Part shown: one piece after another, positions 17,003 through 26,638 of the stretch
Numbering within the stretch: position 1 is the stretch's first letter
Layout: the number at the start of each line of letters is the position of its first letter
DNA from: Aequoribacter sp003520285
GTDB lineage: Bacteria > Pseudomonadota > Gammaproteobacteria > Pseudomonadales > Halieaceae
Length of the DNA: 47,289 nt
Direction: 5' to 3'
NCBI GenBank assembly: GCA_963966765.1
Contig: CAXAAR010000006.1
Coordinates: 1-47,289, forward strand
Notes under the pieces: generated by a model
Databases searched by the model: none
The model's input: only the letters and a program-made list of their open reading frames with translations
Told to the model about the DNA's origin: nothing
Position numbers and translations under genes: made by a program

Positions 17003-17377
17003 TTGGATTGGCGAATATTAGCAGCGACTATGCTCGGAGGTGGCGCTGGTGCAACCTGCAGGATGGCGCTCGGCCACTGGGTCAGTCAATCCTGGCCGAG
17101 TGCTTTTCCACTTAGCACGATTGTGGTCAATATCATTGGTTGTTTCGCTCTCGGTATAATGAGCGAACTCATCAGTCCTCATGCTTCGGTAGTCAGAGTA
17201 CTCCTGCTGACAGGTTTTCTAGGAGGTTTCACTACCTTTTCAGCTTTCTCATTCGATGCCATGCTCTTATTGCAACAGGGGAGGTTTCTTTTGGGTGGCG
17301 CTTATATTGCCAGCTCGATTCTCCTATGTCTTGGCGGGGTCTTTGTCGGACACTTTCTGGCTCGTGCGTTCGTTTAA
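17003..17377 (+). CDS. crcB: Fluoride channel/exporter CrcB (Fluc)
   Basis: A roughly 124-residue, four-span membrane protein that forms dual-topology dimers and lets fluoride out of the cell. The Fluc signatures are intact: GGGAGATCRMAL, VNIIGCFALGIMSE (pore asparagine) and GFLGGFTTFSAFSFDAMLL (phenylalanine box). The start is uncertain: TTG at 17003 gives a family-like N-terminus and has GAG 8 bases upstream. TTG at 16985 is 5 bases from the predicted transcript start. ATG at 17030 would cut into the first helix. Pseudomonas has rarA between lolA and this position; it is absent here. Confidence 0.93.
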   Translation: MDWRILAATMLGGGAGATCRMALGHWVSQSWPSAFPLSTIVVNIIGCFALGIMSELISPHASVVRVLLLTGFLGGFTTFSAFSFDAMLLLQQGRFLLGGAYIASSILLCLGGVFVGHFLARAFV

Positions 17378-17395
17378 ATACGGTGACTGAATTCT

Positions 17396-18694
17396 ATGTT
17401 AGATCTCAAATATATTCGTCAAAACGGTGACATCGTCACTCATAAACTCGGTGTCAAAGGGTATGACTTTGATTTTGCGGGTTTTCAAGCGCTTGATGAG
17501 CGTCGCAAGAAAGCCGACATCGAGAGCCAAAACTTGCAAGCTGAGCGCAAATCAGCGTCGAAGCAAGTCGGGCAACTGATCAGTGAAGGCCTGAGTGTCG
17601 ACGAAGCCAAGGCAAAGATTGCGACACTGCTCGATAACATTGACGCCAAGATCGACGGTGCGACTCAGGCCGCAAAGCAAGTACAGCAGGAAATCGAAGA
17701 TCTGCTAATGACGATCCCGAACCTTGTCAGCGACGACGTTCCCCCGGGCGACAGCGAGGCAGATAATCAAGAGGTCTTGCAGTGGGGCGTGCCGCGGCGA
17801 TTTGATTTCGAGCCCAAGGACCATGTTGACCTCGGCGAACAACTCGATCAGATGAGTGGCGATTTGGGTGTGACCATCGCGGGCTCGCGCTTCACGGTGT
17901 TGAGTCATGACCTAGCCAGATTACATCGCGCGCTGACGCAATTCATGCTCGACACCCATATTGAGCAACACGGTTATCGAGAGGTTTATGTACCCTACTT
18001 GGTTAATCGGGAGTCCTTGCTAGGGACTGGTCAGCTCCCTAAATTTGAGGCCGATTTATTCAAGCTCGAGACAACTCCGAGTTTATACCTGACCCCAACT
18101 GCGGAAGTTCCAGTCACCAATTTACTGAGAAACCAGATTCTTTCAGAGCACGCTGTAGCAGAGGGCCTACGGTATGTTTGTCACACGCCGTGCTTTCGGA
18201 GCGAGGCGGGAAGTTCGGGGCGGGATACACGTGGCATGATTCGGCAACACCAATTCGAGAAAGTGGAACTGGTGTGGGCAGTTAAGCCGTCTGAATCTAC
18301 TGCGGCTTTAGAGACGCTAACGGGGCACGCTGAGGCTATTCTGCAAGCACTCGAACTCCCGTATCGCAAAGTGATTCTGTGTGGTGGTGACCTCGGTTTC
18401 TCGGCCATGAAAACATACGATCTAGAGGTGTGGCTCCCAGGCCAATCGGCGTATCGAGAGATTTCATCGTGCTCCAATTTTGGTGACTATCAAGCACGTC
18501 GTCTGCAAGCTCGATGGCGTAATCCAGAGACCGGCAAGCCCGAGCTCGTGCATACCCTAAACGGTTCTGGTCTCGCGGTGGGTAGAACGCTCGTCGCGCT
18601 CCTCGAGAATTACCAGGAAGCCGACGGTAGCATTGCCATCCCGCAGGTATTACACGCTTACATGGGTGGAAAGACACACATTGGACTGCACTAG
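17396..18694 (+). CDS. serS: Seryl-tRNA synthetase
   Basis: A 432-residue class II synthetase. The N-terminal coiled-coil arm (about residues 30-110) grips the long variable arm of tRNA Ser. Motif 2 is FRSEAGSSGRDTRGMIR with HQFEKVE, and motif 3 is SGLAVGRTLVALLENYQEAD, so ATP and serine sites are complete. TPTAEVPVTN is the serine-specific loop. A GGTGA ribosome site precedes the ATG. The stop TAG overlaps the GTG start of cysG. Confidence 0.98.
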   Translation: MLDLKYIRQNGDIVTHKLGVKGYDFDFAGFQALDERRKKADIESQNLQAERKSASKQVGQLISEGLSVDEAKAKIATLLDNIDAKIDGATQAAKQVQQEIEDLLMTIPNLVSDDVPPGDSEADNQEVLQWGVPRRFDFEPKDHVDLGEQLDQMSGDLGVTIAGSRFTVLSHDLARLHRALTQFMLDTHIEQHGYREVYVPYLVNRESLLGTGQLPKFEADLFKLETTPSLYLTPTAEVPVTNLLRNQILSEHAVAEGLRYVCHTPCFRSEAGSSGRDTRGMIRQHQFEKVELVWAVKPSESTAALETLTGHAEAILQALELPYRKVILCGGDLGFSAMKTYDLEVWLPGQSAYREISSCSNFGDYQARRLQARWRNPETGKPELVHTLNGSGLAVGRTLVALLENYQEADGSIAIPQVLHAYMGGKTHIGLH

Positions 18695-20091
18695 TGGATT
18701 ATCTGCCGCTGGCATTTAATTTGCGCGAGGCTAGGGTGCTGTTGGTCGGCGCTGGCGTTGTTGCGGCGCGTAAAGCGACTTTACTAAAAAAAGCCGGCGC
18801 CTCGTTACACGTGGTCGCTTTAGCCGTCTCTGAGTCTTGCCGAGCGCTGTTAGACGATAACGATACCATTTCCGAGCGAGCTGTGACTGCCTCTGACCTT
18901 GATGGGGTTCGTTTGATCATTGCGGCTACCGATGATCGCGAGCTACATGTCTGGCTCGCGGAGTCTGCTCGAGCGCGACAAATACCCATTAATGTGGTCG
19001 ATACCCCCGAGCTGTGCGACTTTATTTTCCCTGCCATCATCGATCGTAACCCTATCCTTATTGGTATATCGAGCAGTGGCAAAAGCCCGGTGCTCGCTCG
19101 TCTTCTTCGCAAACGTCTGGAAGCTTGGCTACCTCGGCAGTATGGTCAACTCGGGGTTTTTATGGGTAACCTCCGCGACAAGGTGAGCGCGGTACTCAAA
19201 ACCGAAAATCAACGACGCCTTTACTATGAAACCTTAGTTGAAAGTGCCGCCGCAGAGGCTGTCTTGCAGGGAGATCTGATTGGCGGTGAGCGTTTGGCAG
19301 AGCAGTTATTGACTGCCAGTGCTGGCAAAGAACAAGGCGACGTCGCGCTAGTAGGTGCAGGTCCGGGCGACCCCGACTTGCTCACATTTAAAGCGCTTAG
19401 ACTTATCCAACGCGCCGATGTCATCCTGTATGATCGGCTTGTTTCCCCCGATATTATCGAGCTGGCACGTCGTGACGCAGAGCGAATTTATGTCGGAAAA
19501 GAACGCAAAGAGCATAGTGTTCCGCAGGAGAGCATTAACGAGACACTGGCCAGGCTTGCACTCGACGGCCTGAAAGTGGTGCGTTTGAAAGGGGGCGATC
19601 CATTTATCTTTGGACGCGGAGGTGAGGAGCTCACGCTGCTTGCCGACCAAGGTATTCCATTTCAAGTGGTACCCGGGATTACGTCGGCCTCGGGTGCCGC
19701 GAGTTATGCTGGTATCCCTTTGACCCATCGTGATTACGCCCAATCAGTGCGGTTCATTCCGGGCTACTTAAAAGAGGGGAGTCCGGTCGCCGATCTAAGT
19801 GATTGCGTTCGAGCGGACGAAACACTCGTGATCTATATGGGATTAAAAGCACTCAGCAGCGTTGTTGCTCGGCTACTCGAGGCAGGACGTGAGGCAACGA
19901 CACCTATTGCCTTAGTAGAAAATGCAACCCTCCCCAATCAAATGGTGGTCACAGGCACGCTCTCAGACATTGAGACGCGCTCACAGGAGCGCGAATGGCA
20001 TGGGCCTACTCTGATTATCGTGGGTGAGGTTATCAAGTTGCATCAGCGTTTGAGCTGGTTTCATAAACCTTTGCTGACTCCGATCACCTAA
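18694..20091 (+). CDS. cysG: Siroheme synthase (trifunctional)
   Basis: A 465-residue fusion that converts uroporphyrinogen III to siroheme. The N-terminal half (CysG-B, about 1-205) is the NAD-dependent precorrin-2 dehydrogenase/ferrochelatase, with VLLVGAGVVAARKATLL and the SSSGKSPVLARLLRKRLE region, whose serine is the regulatory site in Salmonella CysG. The C-terminal half (CysG-A, about 215-455) is the SAM-dependent methyltransferase with VGAGPGDPDLLT and RLKGGDPFIFGRGGEE. The start is GTG, sharing one base with the serS stop. Its product is the cofactor of the sulfite reductase at the right edge. It overlaps prc by 8 bases tail to tail. Confidence 0.97.
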   Translation: MDYLPLAFNLREARVLLVGAGVVAARKATLLKKAGASLHVVALAVSESCRALLDDNDTISERAVTASDLDGVRLIIAATDDRELHVWLAESARARQIPINVVDTPELCDFIFPAIIDRNPILIGISSSGKSPVLARLLRKRLEAWLPRQYGQLGVFMGNLRDKVSAVLKTENQRRLYYETLVESAAAEAVLQGDLIGGERLAEQLLTASAGKEQGDVALVGAGPGDPDLLTFKALRLIQRADVILYDRLVSPDIIELARRDAERIYVGKERKEHSVPQESINETLARLALDGLKVVRLKGGDPFIFGRGGEELTLLADQGIPFQVVPGITSASGAASYAGIPLTHRDYAQSVRFIPGYLKEGSPVADLSDCVRADETLVIYMGLKALSSVVARLLEAGREATTPIALVENATLPNQMVVTGTLSDIETRSQEREWHGPTLIIVGEVIKLHQRLSWFHKPLLTPIT

Positions 20092-22177
20092 ACCCTACTT
20101 GTTTGGCAGGCTCTATCCGTCGATCAACCGTCAATGCGTCAGCCATGACGTCTATAGACTCGGCGAGCAATACGTCTTTACTCGGGTTAATCGGCTCCGC
20201 GTCCTGTGCAGGCTCCGGCGGTGTGTCTTCGTCGTCATCTTCTGTCCATTGCGCGAGTGGCTCTTCGCCTTCCAGTGCTCGTTGCTTGTTCTCTAGCGCT
20301 AGCCAGAGCGCTCTTTTGCGGTCGCGGTCGGCCAATCGCTGTTCTAGATTAAGCGAGATCGTCTCTATGTCTGACTCTGCACCCGCAAGAGCGATTTGCT
20401 CTTGCAAGAGCAACATCTTTGGATCACTCATCTGGCGACTTTGAGAAGCCTCAATCAGCTCTGGAATCACCGATGAGAGGTCGCCGTAGAGTGGGTGTCT
20501 GATTGCATTGATCTGATCCCAGGGCAGAGCATAATCTAAGGTACTCTCACCGAGTTCCTCAGGATTGTACATGACGGGTAAGGTGACATCTGGTTCTATG
20601 CCGCGATGCTGCGTGCTATCCCCGCTGATACGATAAAATTTCGATTCCGTAATCTTGAGCTGTCCTTCAGCGAGTGGCTTCAGTGTTTGTACCGTACCTT
20701 TGCCAAACGACTGAGTGCCAATAATCAAACCACGCCCATAGTCTTGTATCGCGCCGGCGAAGATCTCGGAGGCAGACGCGCTCAGCCGATTAACAATGAC
20801 GCCCATCGGTCCGTCATAAAACGCACTTTTACGGCGCTTGCCATCGCGCCAAACCTGCTCTGAGCTGTGTCTGATTTGAACCGATGGACCATACTCTATA
20901 AACAAGCTGGTCAGTTCATTTGCTTCCCGTAAAGATCCGCCACCGTTGTCTCTGAGATCGAGTAATACCGCGTCTACTGCCTCTGCCTCGAGCTCTGAAA
21001 GTAGCCTTGAGACATCTCTCGTCGTGCTTCGGTACTCTGGATCGCCACGGTTGAGCGCATCGAAATCGATGTAAAACGTTGGCAAATCAATCACCCCGAT
21101 CCTGAGGGCTCTGCCGTTGCGCTCAACGTCGATGATGGTGCTAGTAGCGGCTTGCTCTTCGAGTTTAACTTCATTTCGGACAATAACGATTTCTCTGCGC
21201 TCACCTGAGGCATACTGGTCTGCAGGGATCACTTCTAGACGGACCGTGCTGCCTTTTTCACCCCTGATTAAATTCACGACTTCATCTAATCTCCAGCCCA
21301 CGACATCAATCATTTCACCAGAGCTACCCTGAGCGACTCCGACGATGCGATCCGATGGCTGAAGTTCACCCTGTTTGTCAGCTGGGCCTTTGGGGATAAC
21401 TCTACTCACTTTGGTGTAGTCTTGATCTTGCTGAAGCAGGGCGCCAATACCCTCGAGTGACAATGACATCTCAATGTTAAAATTCTCGGTGCGCCGAGGT
21501 GAAAAGTAGCTTGTGTGTGGATCGTACAAGCTGGTGAGTGCGTTAGCGTAAACACTGAAAACATCCGTTTCAGTCACTTGTTCCGCTGACTTGAGCTGAT
21601 AAGCATACCGTTTTTGCAGTGTATCCACGATATCGTCTAGGGGTTTATCGGTGAGCTTAAGATTGAGTACGTCACTCTTGAATTGCTTGCGCCAGCGTCC
21701 CCGCAACTCTTCAGTTGACGTGGCCCAGCTAATACGGTCAGCGTCTACAATGATGGACTCATCTTTAGAAAAATCGAGTTGTGCTATTTTACTGGGCAAA
21801 TAATCGACTAAATCCTTAAGCCGCTGCAGTCGGCGGTCATGATAGGCCGAAAACAAATCAGTAATAGTCACGAGCTCGCCACGCTTGACCTCATCGTCTA
21901 AACCCTCGCTTCGCGCTTTGAACTGTTCAATCTCTTTGGCTGTAAAATACAACTTGCGAGGATCTAGAGCGTCGATATATTCGTTGAGGTGTTGTGCGGC
22001 GAGTGAATCGTCGTATTTCAACTGGTTGTAATGCGACTTTTCCAACTCTGTCACCAGTTGCTGCATAGTTTTAATTTGCTCTGTGCGCAACGCCAGCGCC
22101 TGCACAGAAGAAGCCCACAGTGAGGACGCAAGTAGGGCACAGCCAACGAAAATGGCACAACGGAGAGAGCTTCGCAT
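20084..22177 (-). CDS. prc: Carboxy-terminal processing (tail-specific) protease Prc
   Basis: A 697-residue periplasmic S41 protease that trims or degrades proteins with apolar C-termini, including peptidoglycan hydrolases and, in pseudomonads, the MucA-type anti-sigma factor. I start at 22175-22177 (MRSSLRCAIFVGCALLASS), a signal peptide ending near VQA, with AAGGA upstream; a frame from 22285 would add 36 residues before it. A PDZ domain (about 225-315, SLEGIGALLQQD) is followed by the protease fold with the serine region LSASASEIFAGAIQDYG and the lysine in GTQSFGKGTVQTL, forming the Ser/Lys dyad. A C-terminal DUF3340-type helical region ends in an acidic stretch (TEDDDEDTPPEP). Confidence 0.95.
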   Translation of the reverse strand: MRSSLRCAIFVGCALLASSLWASSVQALALRTEQIKTMQQLVTELEKSHYNQLKYDDSLAAQHLNEYIDALDPRKLYFTAKEIEQFKARSEGLDDEVKRGELVTITDLFSAYHDRRLQRLKDLVDYLPSKIAQLDFSKDESIIVDADRISWATSTEELRGRWRKQFKSDVLNLKLTDKPLDDIVDTLQKRYAYQLKSAEQVTETDVFSVYANALTSLYDPHTSYFSPRRTENFNIEMSLSLEGIGALLQQDQDYTKVSRVIPKGPADKQGELQPSDRIVGVAQGSSGEMIDVVGWRLDEVVNLIRGEKGSTVRLEVIPADQYASGERREIVIVRNEVKLEEQAATSTIIDVERNGRALRIGVIDLPTFYIDFDALNRGDPEYRSTTRDVSRLLSELEAEAVDAVLLDLRDNGGGSLREANELTSLFIEYGPSVQIRHSSEQVWRDGKRRKSAFYDGPMGVIVNRLSASASEIFAGAIQDYGRGLIIGTQSFGKGTVQTLKPLAEGQLKITESKFYRISGDSTQHRGIEPDVTLPVMYNPEELGESTLDYALPWDQINAIRHPLYGDLSSVIPELIEASQSRQMSDPKMLLLQEQIALAGAESDIETISLNLEQRLADRDRKRALWLALENKQRALEGEEPLAQWTEDDDEDTPPEPAQDAEPINPSKDVLLAESIDVMADALTVDRRIEPAKQVGFR

Positions 22178-22305
22178 AGTGAAATCCTTTGAACGTCTGA
22201 GGGCATTATGGCGGTTTCCGAGCTTGGATTCCATAAGCGTTAGTCGGCCTAAGAGGGCGGCTATCAAGTACCGCTCATATAGCAACGAGAGCGCACTAGA
22301 GAGGG

Positions 22306-24009
22306 TTAATGGTCGTCCCGCAGCTCATTAAAAGCTTGATGCTGTGACAAATAGATAGACCCACTCAAATGTGCCAAGAAATCAGTTCGCTTCAGTGCAT
22401 CCATAATGGGCCCTTTGACCTCTGACAAATGTAGCTTTAGCCCGAGCTCGCTGAGTCGGCTGTTGATCATCTCAAGCGCTTCTAAAGCGCTCATATCAAT
22501 AGAGTTCACAGCTGAGCACATGAGCACGATATGCTTGATGTCAGGATTTTTGGCAATCGCGCCATACACGAGGTCTTCAAGATACGACGCGTTCGGGAAA
22601 TAAAGGCTTTCATCAATCCTGATTGAACAAATTTTTGGATCTGTGATGACATCGTGTCGATCCACATTACGGAAATGCTCTGTACCTGGCACCTCACCCA
22701 CGATAGCGGTATGTGGCTTGGAGGTGTGGTAGAGGTGTAGTATCACCGACAGTGCCACACCGATGATGACGCCCGCTTCGACACCAACCAACAAGGTGCC
22801 GACCAAGGTGCCCAGAAGAGCAAGCGCGTCTCGGCGAGAGTAATTCCAAGCTTTCTTAACTAACCCTAAATCCACCAAACTCATGACGGCGACGATAATA
22901 GTCGCTCCAAGCGTCGCCTTCGGCAAAAAGTACAAGATCGGTGTTAGAAATAGCGCGGCAAGCGCAATGCCTAGAGCAGTTAAAATACTCGCTGCGCCCG
23001 TTTGAGCACCAGCATCAAAATTAACGACCGACCTTGAGAATCCGCCGGTTACCGGAAAACCCGACGACAACGCGGACGCCAAGTTTGCTGCACCAAGGCC
23101 AACAAGCTCTTGGTTGGCGTCGACACGTTGACGTCTTTTTGCGCCAAGAGTGCGACCAACCGAGATCGATTCAACGTAACCGATCACCGAAATGAGAATG
23201 GCCGCCGGCAGTAAAGCCTTTACCAGAGGCCATTCAATAGTCGGAAATACAAGTGTGGGCAGGCCGCGCGGCACCTCACCTACAATGGCAACGCCGAGCG
23301 ACTCTAGATCGAATATGATAGTGGCAACAATGGTGAGCAAAATGGCAAGCACCGGTGCTGCTTTCGAGATCGTGCCTGCAGCATTTTCAGACAGACCCAC
23401 TGCGATCAAGCTACGCACAAGATAGCGGCGGCAGCCTATCAGTAAAATCAACGCAAAAGAGCCGATTGCAAGCGTGGGCAAGTTGAGAGCATGCATGCCT
23501 TGGCTCAGGCTGAGCAGCAAGGAGGGGAGGGTGTCACCGTGCGCCGAGATGCCCAAAAGATGCTTGAGCTGACTCAACGCGATCAGAATGCCAGACGCTG
23601 AAATAAAACCTGACACCACTGGGTGTGACAAAAAATTAGCCAAAAATCCAAACTTGAGAAACCCCATGACAACCAATACGCAACCCGAGAGGAGTGCGAG
23701 TACGATAGCCGCTTCATGATAATCGGCGCCGGTTTGCGCAACTGCGTCACTGACGGCAACCGCCGTCATTAGGCTAATCACCGCGACAGGGCCCACCGAT
23801 AGGGTTCGACTGGTCCCTAGCAAAGCATAAGCAACCAAGGGGATGATAGATGCATATAAGCCCACTTCGGGTGACACGCCAGCAAGCATAGCGTAACCGA
23901 GCGACTGTGGAATAAGCATCACAGTGACAATAATCGCCGCGATACTGTCAGCGATTAGTAGGTCTTTATTGTACCCCTTGAGCCAAGCGTAGGCAGGAAA
24001 ACCCTTCAC
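22306..24009 (-). CDS. SulP-family inorganic anion transporter with STAS domain
   Basis: A 567-residue permease: about 10-14 predicted membrane segments (residues 10-400), with the SulP signature region PQSLGYAMLAGVSPEVGLYA and GFSRSVVNFDAGAQTG, then a cytoplasmic STAS domain (about 440-560) with the conserved block VNSIDMSALEALEMI. SulP proteins carry sulfate, bicarbonate or other anions. It lies 4 bases after the sulfide:quinone reductase gene, as the last gene of a sulfide-oxidation operon. Movement of sulfate, sulfite or thiosulfate is therefore the likely role; direction and substrate are inferred. Confidence 0.92.
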   Translation of the reverse strand: MKGFPAYAWLKGYNKDLLIADSIAAIIVTVMLIPQSLGYAMLAGVSPEVGLYASIIPLVAYALLGTSRTLSVGPVAVISLMTAVAVSDAVAQTGADYHEAAIVLALLSGCVLVVMGFLKFGFLANFLSHPVVSGFISASGILIALSQLKHLLGISAHGDTLPSLLLSLSQGMHALNLPTLAIGSFALILLIGCRRYLVRSLIAVGLSENAAGTISKAAPVLAILLTIVATIIFDLESLGVAIVGEVPRGLPTLVFPTIEWPLVKALLPAAILISVIGYVESISVGRTLGAKRRQRVDANQELVGLGAANLASALSSGFPVTGGFSRSVVNFDAGAQTGAASILTALGIALAALFLTPILYFLPKATLGATIIVAVMSLVDLGLVKKAWNYSRRDALALLGTLVGTLLVGVEAGVIIGVALSVILHLYHTSKPHTAIVGEVPGTEHFRNVDRHDVITDPKICSIRIDESLYFPNASYLEDLVYGAIAKNPDIKHIVLMCSAVNSIDMSALEALEMINSRLSELGLKLHLSEVKGPIMDALKRTDFLAHLSGSIYLSQHQAFNELRDDH

Positions 24010-24013
24010 TGCA

Positions 24014-25264
24014 TTAGCTCTGCTCTGGCTTTGGCGTAACCAGCCATTCGCGACCTTTCAACATGGCATGCCAGTAGATCGGGGGAAGCAGCCTTTCCTT
24101 CAGCCACCAAGCGAGCCGAGTAGGGCGCAGACCATTGATTATCCAGCTGGGAAAACTGGGCAACAGCTTGCCACCATAGCCAAATTCGGCCAGCACAATT
24201 TTACCTCGCTCCACTGTGAGTGGGCAGCTACCGTACCCATTGTAGTGCGCAACACCTGCTCCTCGTCCGATAGCGTTCAGCAAGTTATTAGCCACGATCG
24301 GTGCTTGCACTCGCGCGGCGGCCGCTGTTTTTGCGTTCGGCGCATTCTGCACATCTCCGAGCGACCACACATTTGCAAAACGCTTGTGTTGCAGGGTCAC
24401 CTGATCAACGTCAACCCAACCTTTTTCATCTGCTAGTGCCGACTGTGCAACAAACGCAGGTGCAGACTGTGGCGGACAAACATGCAGTAGATCGAAATGA
24501 CGCTCGACTAGGTGGGTTTGTCCCTCAGAATCAGTGTGCTCAAACCAAGCTGTTTTGGCGTCGCCGTCTACTTTGACCAAATTATGACTGAACGAGAGCG
24601 TCGCCTGATACTTCTCGATATATTCCATTAATGCGGGCACGTAGGCTGATACACCAAACAAGACGGGTCCGGCATTACAGAATTCCACCCTGATTGAGTC
24701 TAGGGTTTTATTTCGGAACCAATGATCGCATGACAGGTACATTGCCTTCTGCGGGGCGCCGGCACATTTGATCGGCATCGGTGGCTGCGTAAAAATGGCC
24801 TTTCCAGAAGTCAGATTCTTTACTAACTCCCAGGTGTAAGGCGCTAAATCATAACGATAATTTGATGTTACCCCATTCTTCCCGAGGGTCTCCGATAACC
24901 CCTCGATTAAGTCCCATCGGAGGGTCAACCCGGGCGCAACAACAAGCTGACCGTAGCTTATCTCTGACGCATCATCCAAGACCACCGCGTTCTCATCGGG
25001 GTTGAAGCTCTGAACCGCCTGTTTAATCCAGCTAATCCCCTTTGGAATCAGTGACTTCATCGGTCGCACTGTTTCAGTAGGATTAAATACGCCAGCACCC
25101 ACCAAGGTCCAACCAGGCTGATAGTAATGCTCATCGGCCGGATCAATAATCGCAATCGACAAGTCATGCGTGCGCTTTAAGAGGGAAGAGGCTACCGACA
25201 CACCGCCGGCGCCGGCGCCCACGATAACCACATCATAGGTTAGCTGGCTGTTTCCTTGAGTCAT
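24014..25264 (-). CDS. Sulfide:quinone oxidoreductase, type II-like
   Basis: A 416-residue FAD-dependent membrane-associated oxidoreductase. The N-terminal dinucleotide fold VVIVGAGAGGVSVASSLL binds FAD. YYQPGWTLVGAG and the two redox cysteines, C167 in PIKCAGAPQKAM and C347 in YGSCPLTVERGK, match the type II group related to mitochondrial SQRDL. The late FAD motif VWSLGDVQNAPNAKTAAA is present. An amphipathic, aromatic-rich C-terminus (WWLKERLLPPIYWHAML) would dip into the membrane to reach quinone. It oxidises H2S to sulfane sulfur. The start overlaps the previous gene's stop (ATGA). Confidence 0.92.
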   Translation of the reverse strand: MTQGNSQLTYDVVIVGAGAGGVSVASSLLKRTHDLSIAIIDPADEHYYQPGWTLVGAGVFNPTETVRPMKSLIPKGISWIKQAVQSFNPDENAVVLDDASEISYGQLVVAPGLTLRWDLIEGLSETLGKNGVTSNYRYDLAPYTWELVKNLTSGKAIFTQPPMPIKCAGAPQKAMYLSCDHWFRNKTLDSIRVEFCNAGPVLFGVSAYVPALMEYIEKYQATLSFSHNLVKVDGDAKTAWFEHTDSEGQTHLVERHFDLLHVCPPQSAPAFVAQSALADEKGWVDVDQVTLQHKRFANVWSLGDVQNAPNAKTAAAARVQAPIVANNLLNAIGRGAGVAHYNGYGSCPLTVERGKIVLAEFGYGGKLLPSFPSWIINGLRPTRLAWWLKERLLPPIYWHAMLKGREWLVTPKPEQS

Positions 25265-25692
25265 AGAGCCTCCTTTGAAAGCTGATCTAAACGATCGCGA
25301 ATACCCGCCAACTCATACCCAGCATCCCGAGCAGCCTGTAGTAATTCGTCGACATTCTGCCCCTCACGCGCTTGGCTTAAGGCCCAGAGCGTGATGCTGC
25401 GGGTACCTGTGCGGCAATAGGCCAATACTTTGCCATCGGCCGTCAGTAAAGCGTTGCCAAATTCCACGATGGCTTGGTCGGAAATCTGGCCAGGAATCAC
25501 GGGTTGATACAAGGCCTCTATTCCCACTGCCGCTGCACGCGTTTGAATCTCGCTAAAATTGGGCTGGTTAGGTTCTTCACCGTCGGGCCTATTGCAAATC
25601 AGCAACGTGACACCTTGTTTGGCTAAATCTTCTAGCTGGTCGCAGGCGATCTGAACCGATACTGCCAAATCCTCGTTTACTCTCACCGACAT
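25261..25692 (-). CDS. DUF442 / TIGR01244-family sulfurtransferase or phosphatase-like protein
   Basis: A 143-residue protein with a tyrosine-phosphatase-like fold. The active-site loop AYCRTGTRSITLW has Cys-x5-Arg spacing, and GVTLLICNRPDGEEPNQP is the family hallmark. This domain is found alone or fused to persulfide dioxygenases (Blh) in sulfide operons, where it is thought to act as a rhodanese-like or thiosulfate/glutathione-persulfide transferring enzyme. Here it lies between the metallo-beta-lactamase-fold gene and the SQR gene. The biochemical role is inferred from context. Confidence 0.85.
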   Translation of the reverse strand: MSVRVNEDLAVSVQIACDQLEDLAKQGVTLLICNRPDGEEPNQPNFSEIQTRAAAVGIEALYQPVIPGQISDQAIVEFGNALLTADGKVLAYCRTGTRSITLWALSQAREGQNVDELLQAARDAGYELAGIRDRLDQLSKEAL

Positions 25693-25721
25693 TCTCTTCC
25701 CCCCACAATGATCTTATTGTT

Positions 25722-26621
25722 TTAGACAAACGCATTCACCGGCACTTTAAGAAACACGCGGCCGTCGTCGTCAGCCGGCGGCATGTGCCCAGCTCGCATG
25801 TTGACTTGAAGCGATGGCAGAATGAGCCTTGGCATCGCAAGTGTAGCATCTCGCGCCTCTCGCATCGCTACAAACTCCGCTTCTTGAATATGCGCTGCGA
25901 CATGAATATTCGAGCTGTTCTGAGCCCCAACCGTAGTCTGGTACTCAAGATCACGTCCATCAGGTCCGTAATCGTGACACATAAACAGCCTGAACGATTC
26001 AGGTAGGCTCAGAACGCGTTTTACAGAGTGGAAGAGGGTGCTTGCATCTCCACCCGGGAAATCTGCGCGCGCGGTTCCTGCATCGGGCATGAAGAGCGTA
26101 TCACCCACAAACACGGCATCGCCGATCACATAGCTCATGCAAGCCGGTGTATGACCGGGTGTATGTAGTGCACAAATCGAGACCTCGCCCATCGCCAGGC
26201 AGTCGCCATCTTCAATCAAGAGATCAAACTGTGACCCATCTCGCTCAAACTCCGTGCCCTCATTAAAAATCTTGCCGAACGTCTCCTGCACCACCTTTAT
26301 TTGCGAGCCGATCACAATTCGCCCGCCCAAACGCTCTTGAATCACGGGCGCCGCAGACAGGTGATCTGCGTGGACATGAGTCTCCATGATCCATTCAACC
26401 TGAAGCCCATTATCTTTAACGTAGGCGATTATTTTCTCTACGCTCGCGGACGATATGATGCCGGATGCATAATCAAGGTCTAACACAGAATCAATGACCG
26501 CACACTGCTTTGAACCAGACATGAACACAACGTATGAAAACGTGTTAGAGGGCTCATCAAAAAAGGGCACGACCTCGGGGTGTTGGTCAGCGCGAACTTC
26601 GAATGGTATTGCTGTAGACAT
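25722..26621 (-). CDS. Metallo-beta-lactamase-fold persulfide dioxygenase-like enzyme (Blh/ETHE1 type)
   Basis: A 299-residue enzyme, first in the operon. The metal motif is ETHVHADH (H82, H84, D86, H87), followed by HTPGHTPACMSYV, FVGDTLFMPDAGTARADFPG and FMCHDYGPDGRD, which gives the mononuclear iron ligand set of ETHE1/Blh proteins. The GTAR-DFPGGDA variant points to the Blh branch. These enzymes oxidise glutathione persulfide to sulfite. AAGGAGT precedes the ATG. There is no C-terminal rhodanese or DUF442 fusion; the DUF442 protein is encoded separately by the next gene. Confidence 0.9.
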   Translation of the reverse strand: MSTAIPFEVRADQHPEVVPFFDEPSNTFSYVVFMSGSKQCAVIDSVLDLDYASGIISSASVEKIIAYVKDNGLQVEWIMETHVHADHLSAAPVIQERLGGRIVIGSQIKVVQETFGKIFNEGTEFERDGSQFDLLIEDGDCLAMGEVSICALHTPGHTPACMSYVIGDAVFVGDTLFMPDAGTARADFPGGDASTLFHSVKRVLSLPESFRLFMCHDYGPDGRDLEYQTTVGAQNSSNIHVAAHIQEAEFVAMREARDATLAMPRLILPSLQVNMRAGHMPPADDDGRVFLKVPVNAFV

Positions 26622-26638
26622 AGACTTGTACTCCTTAT

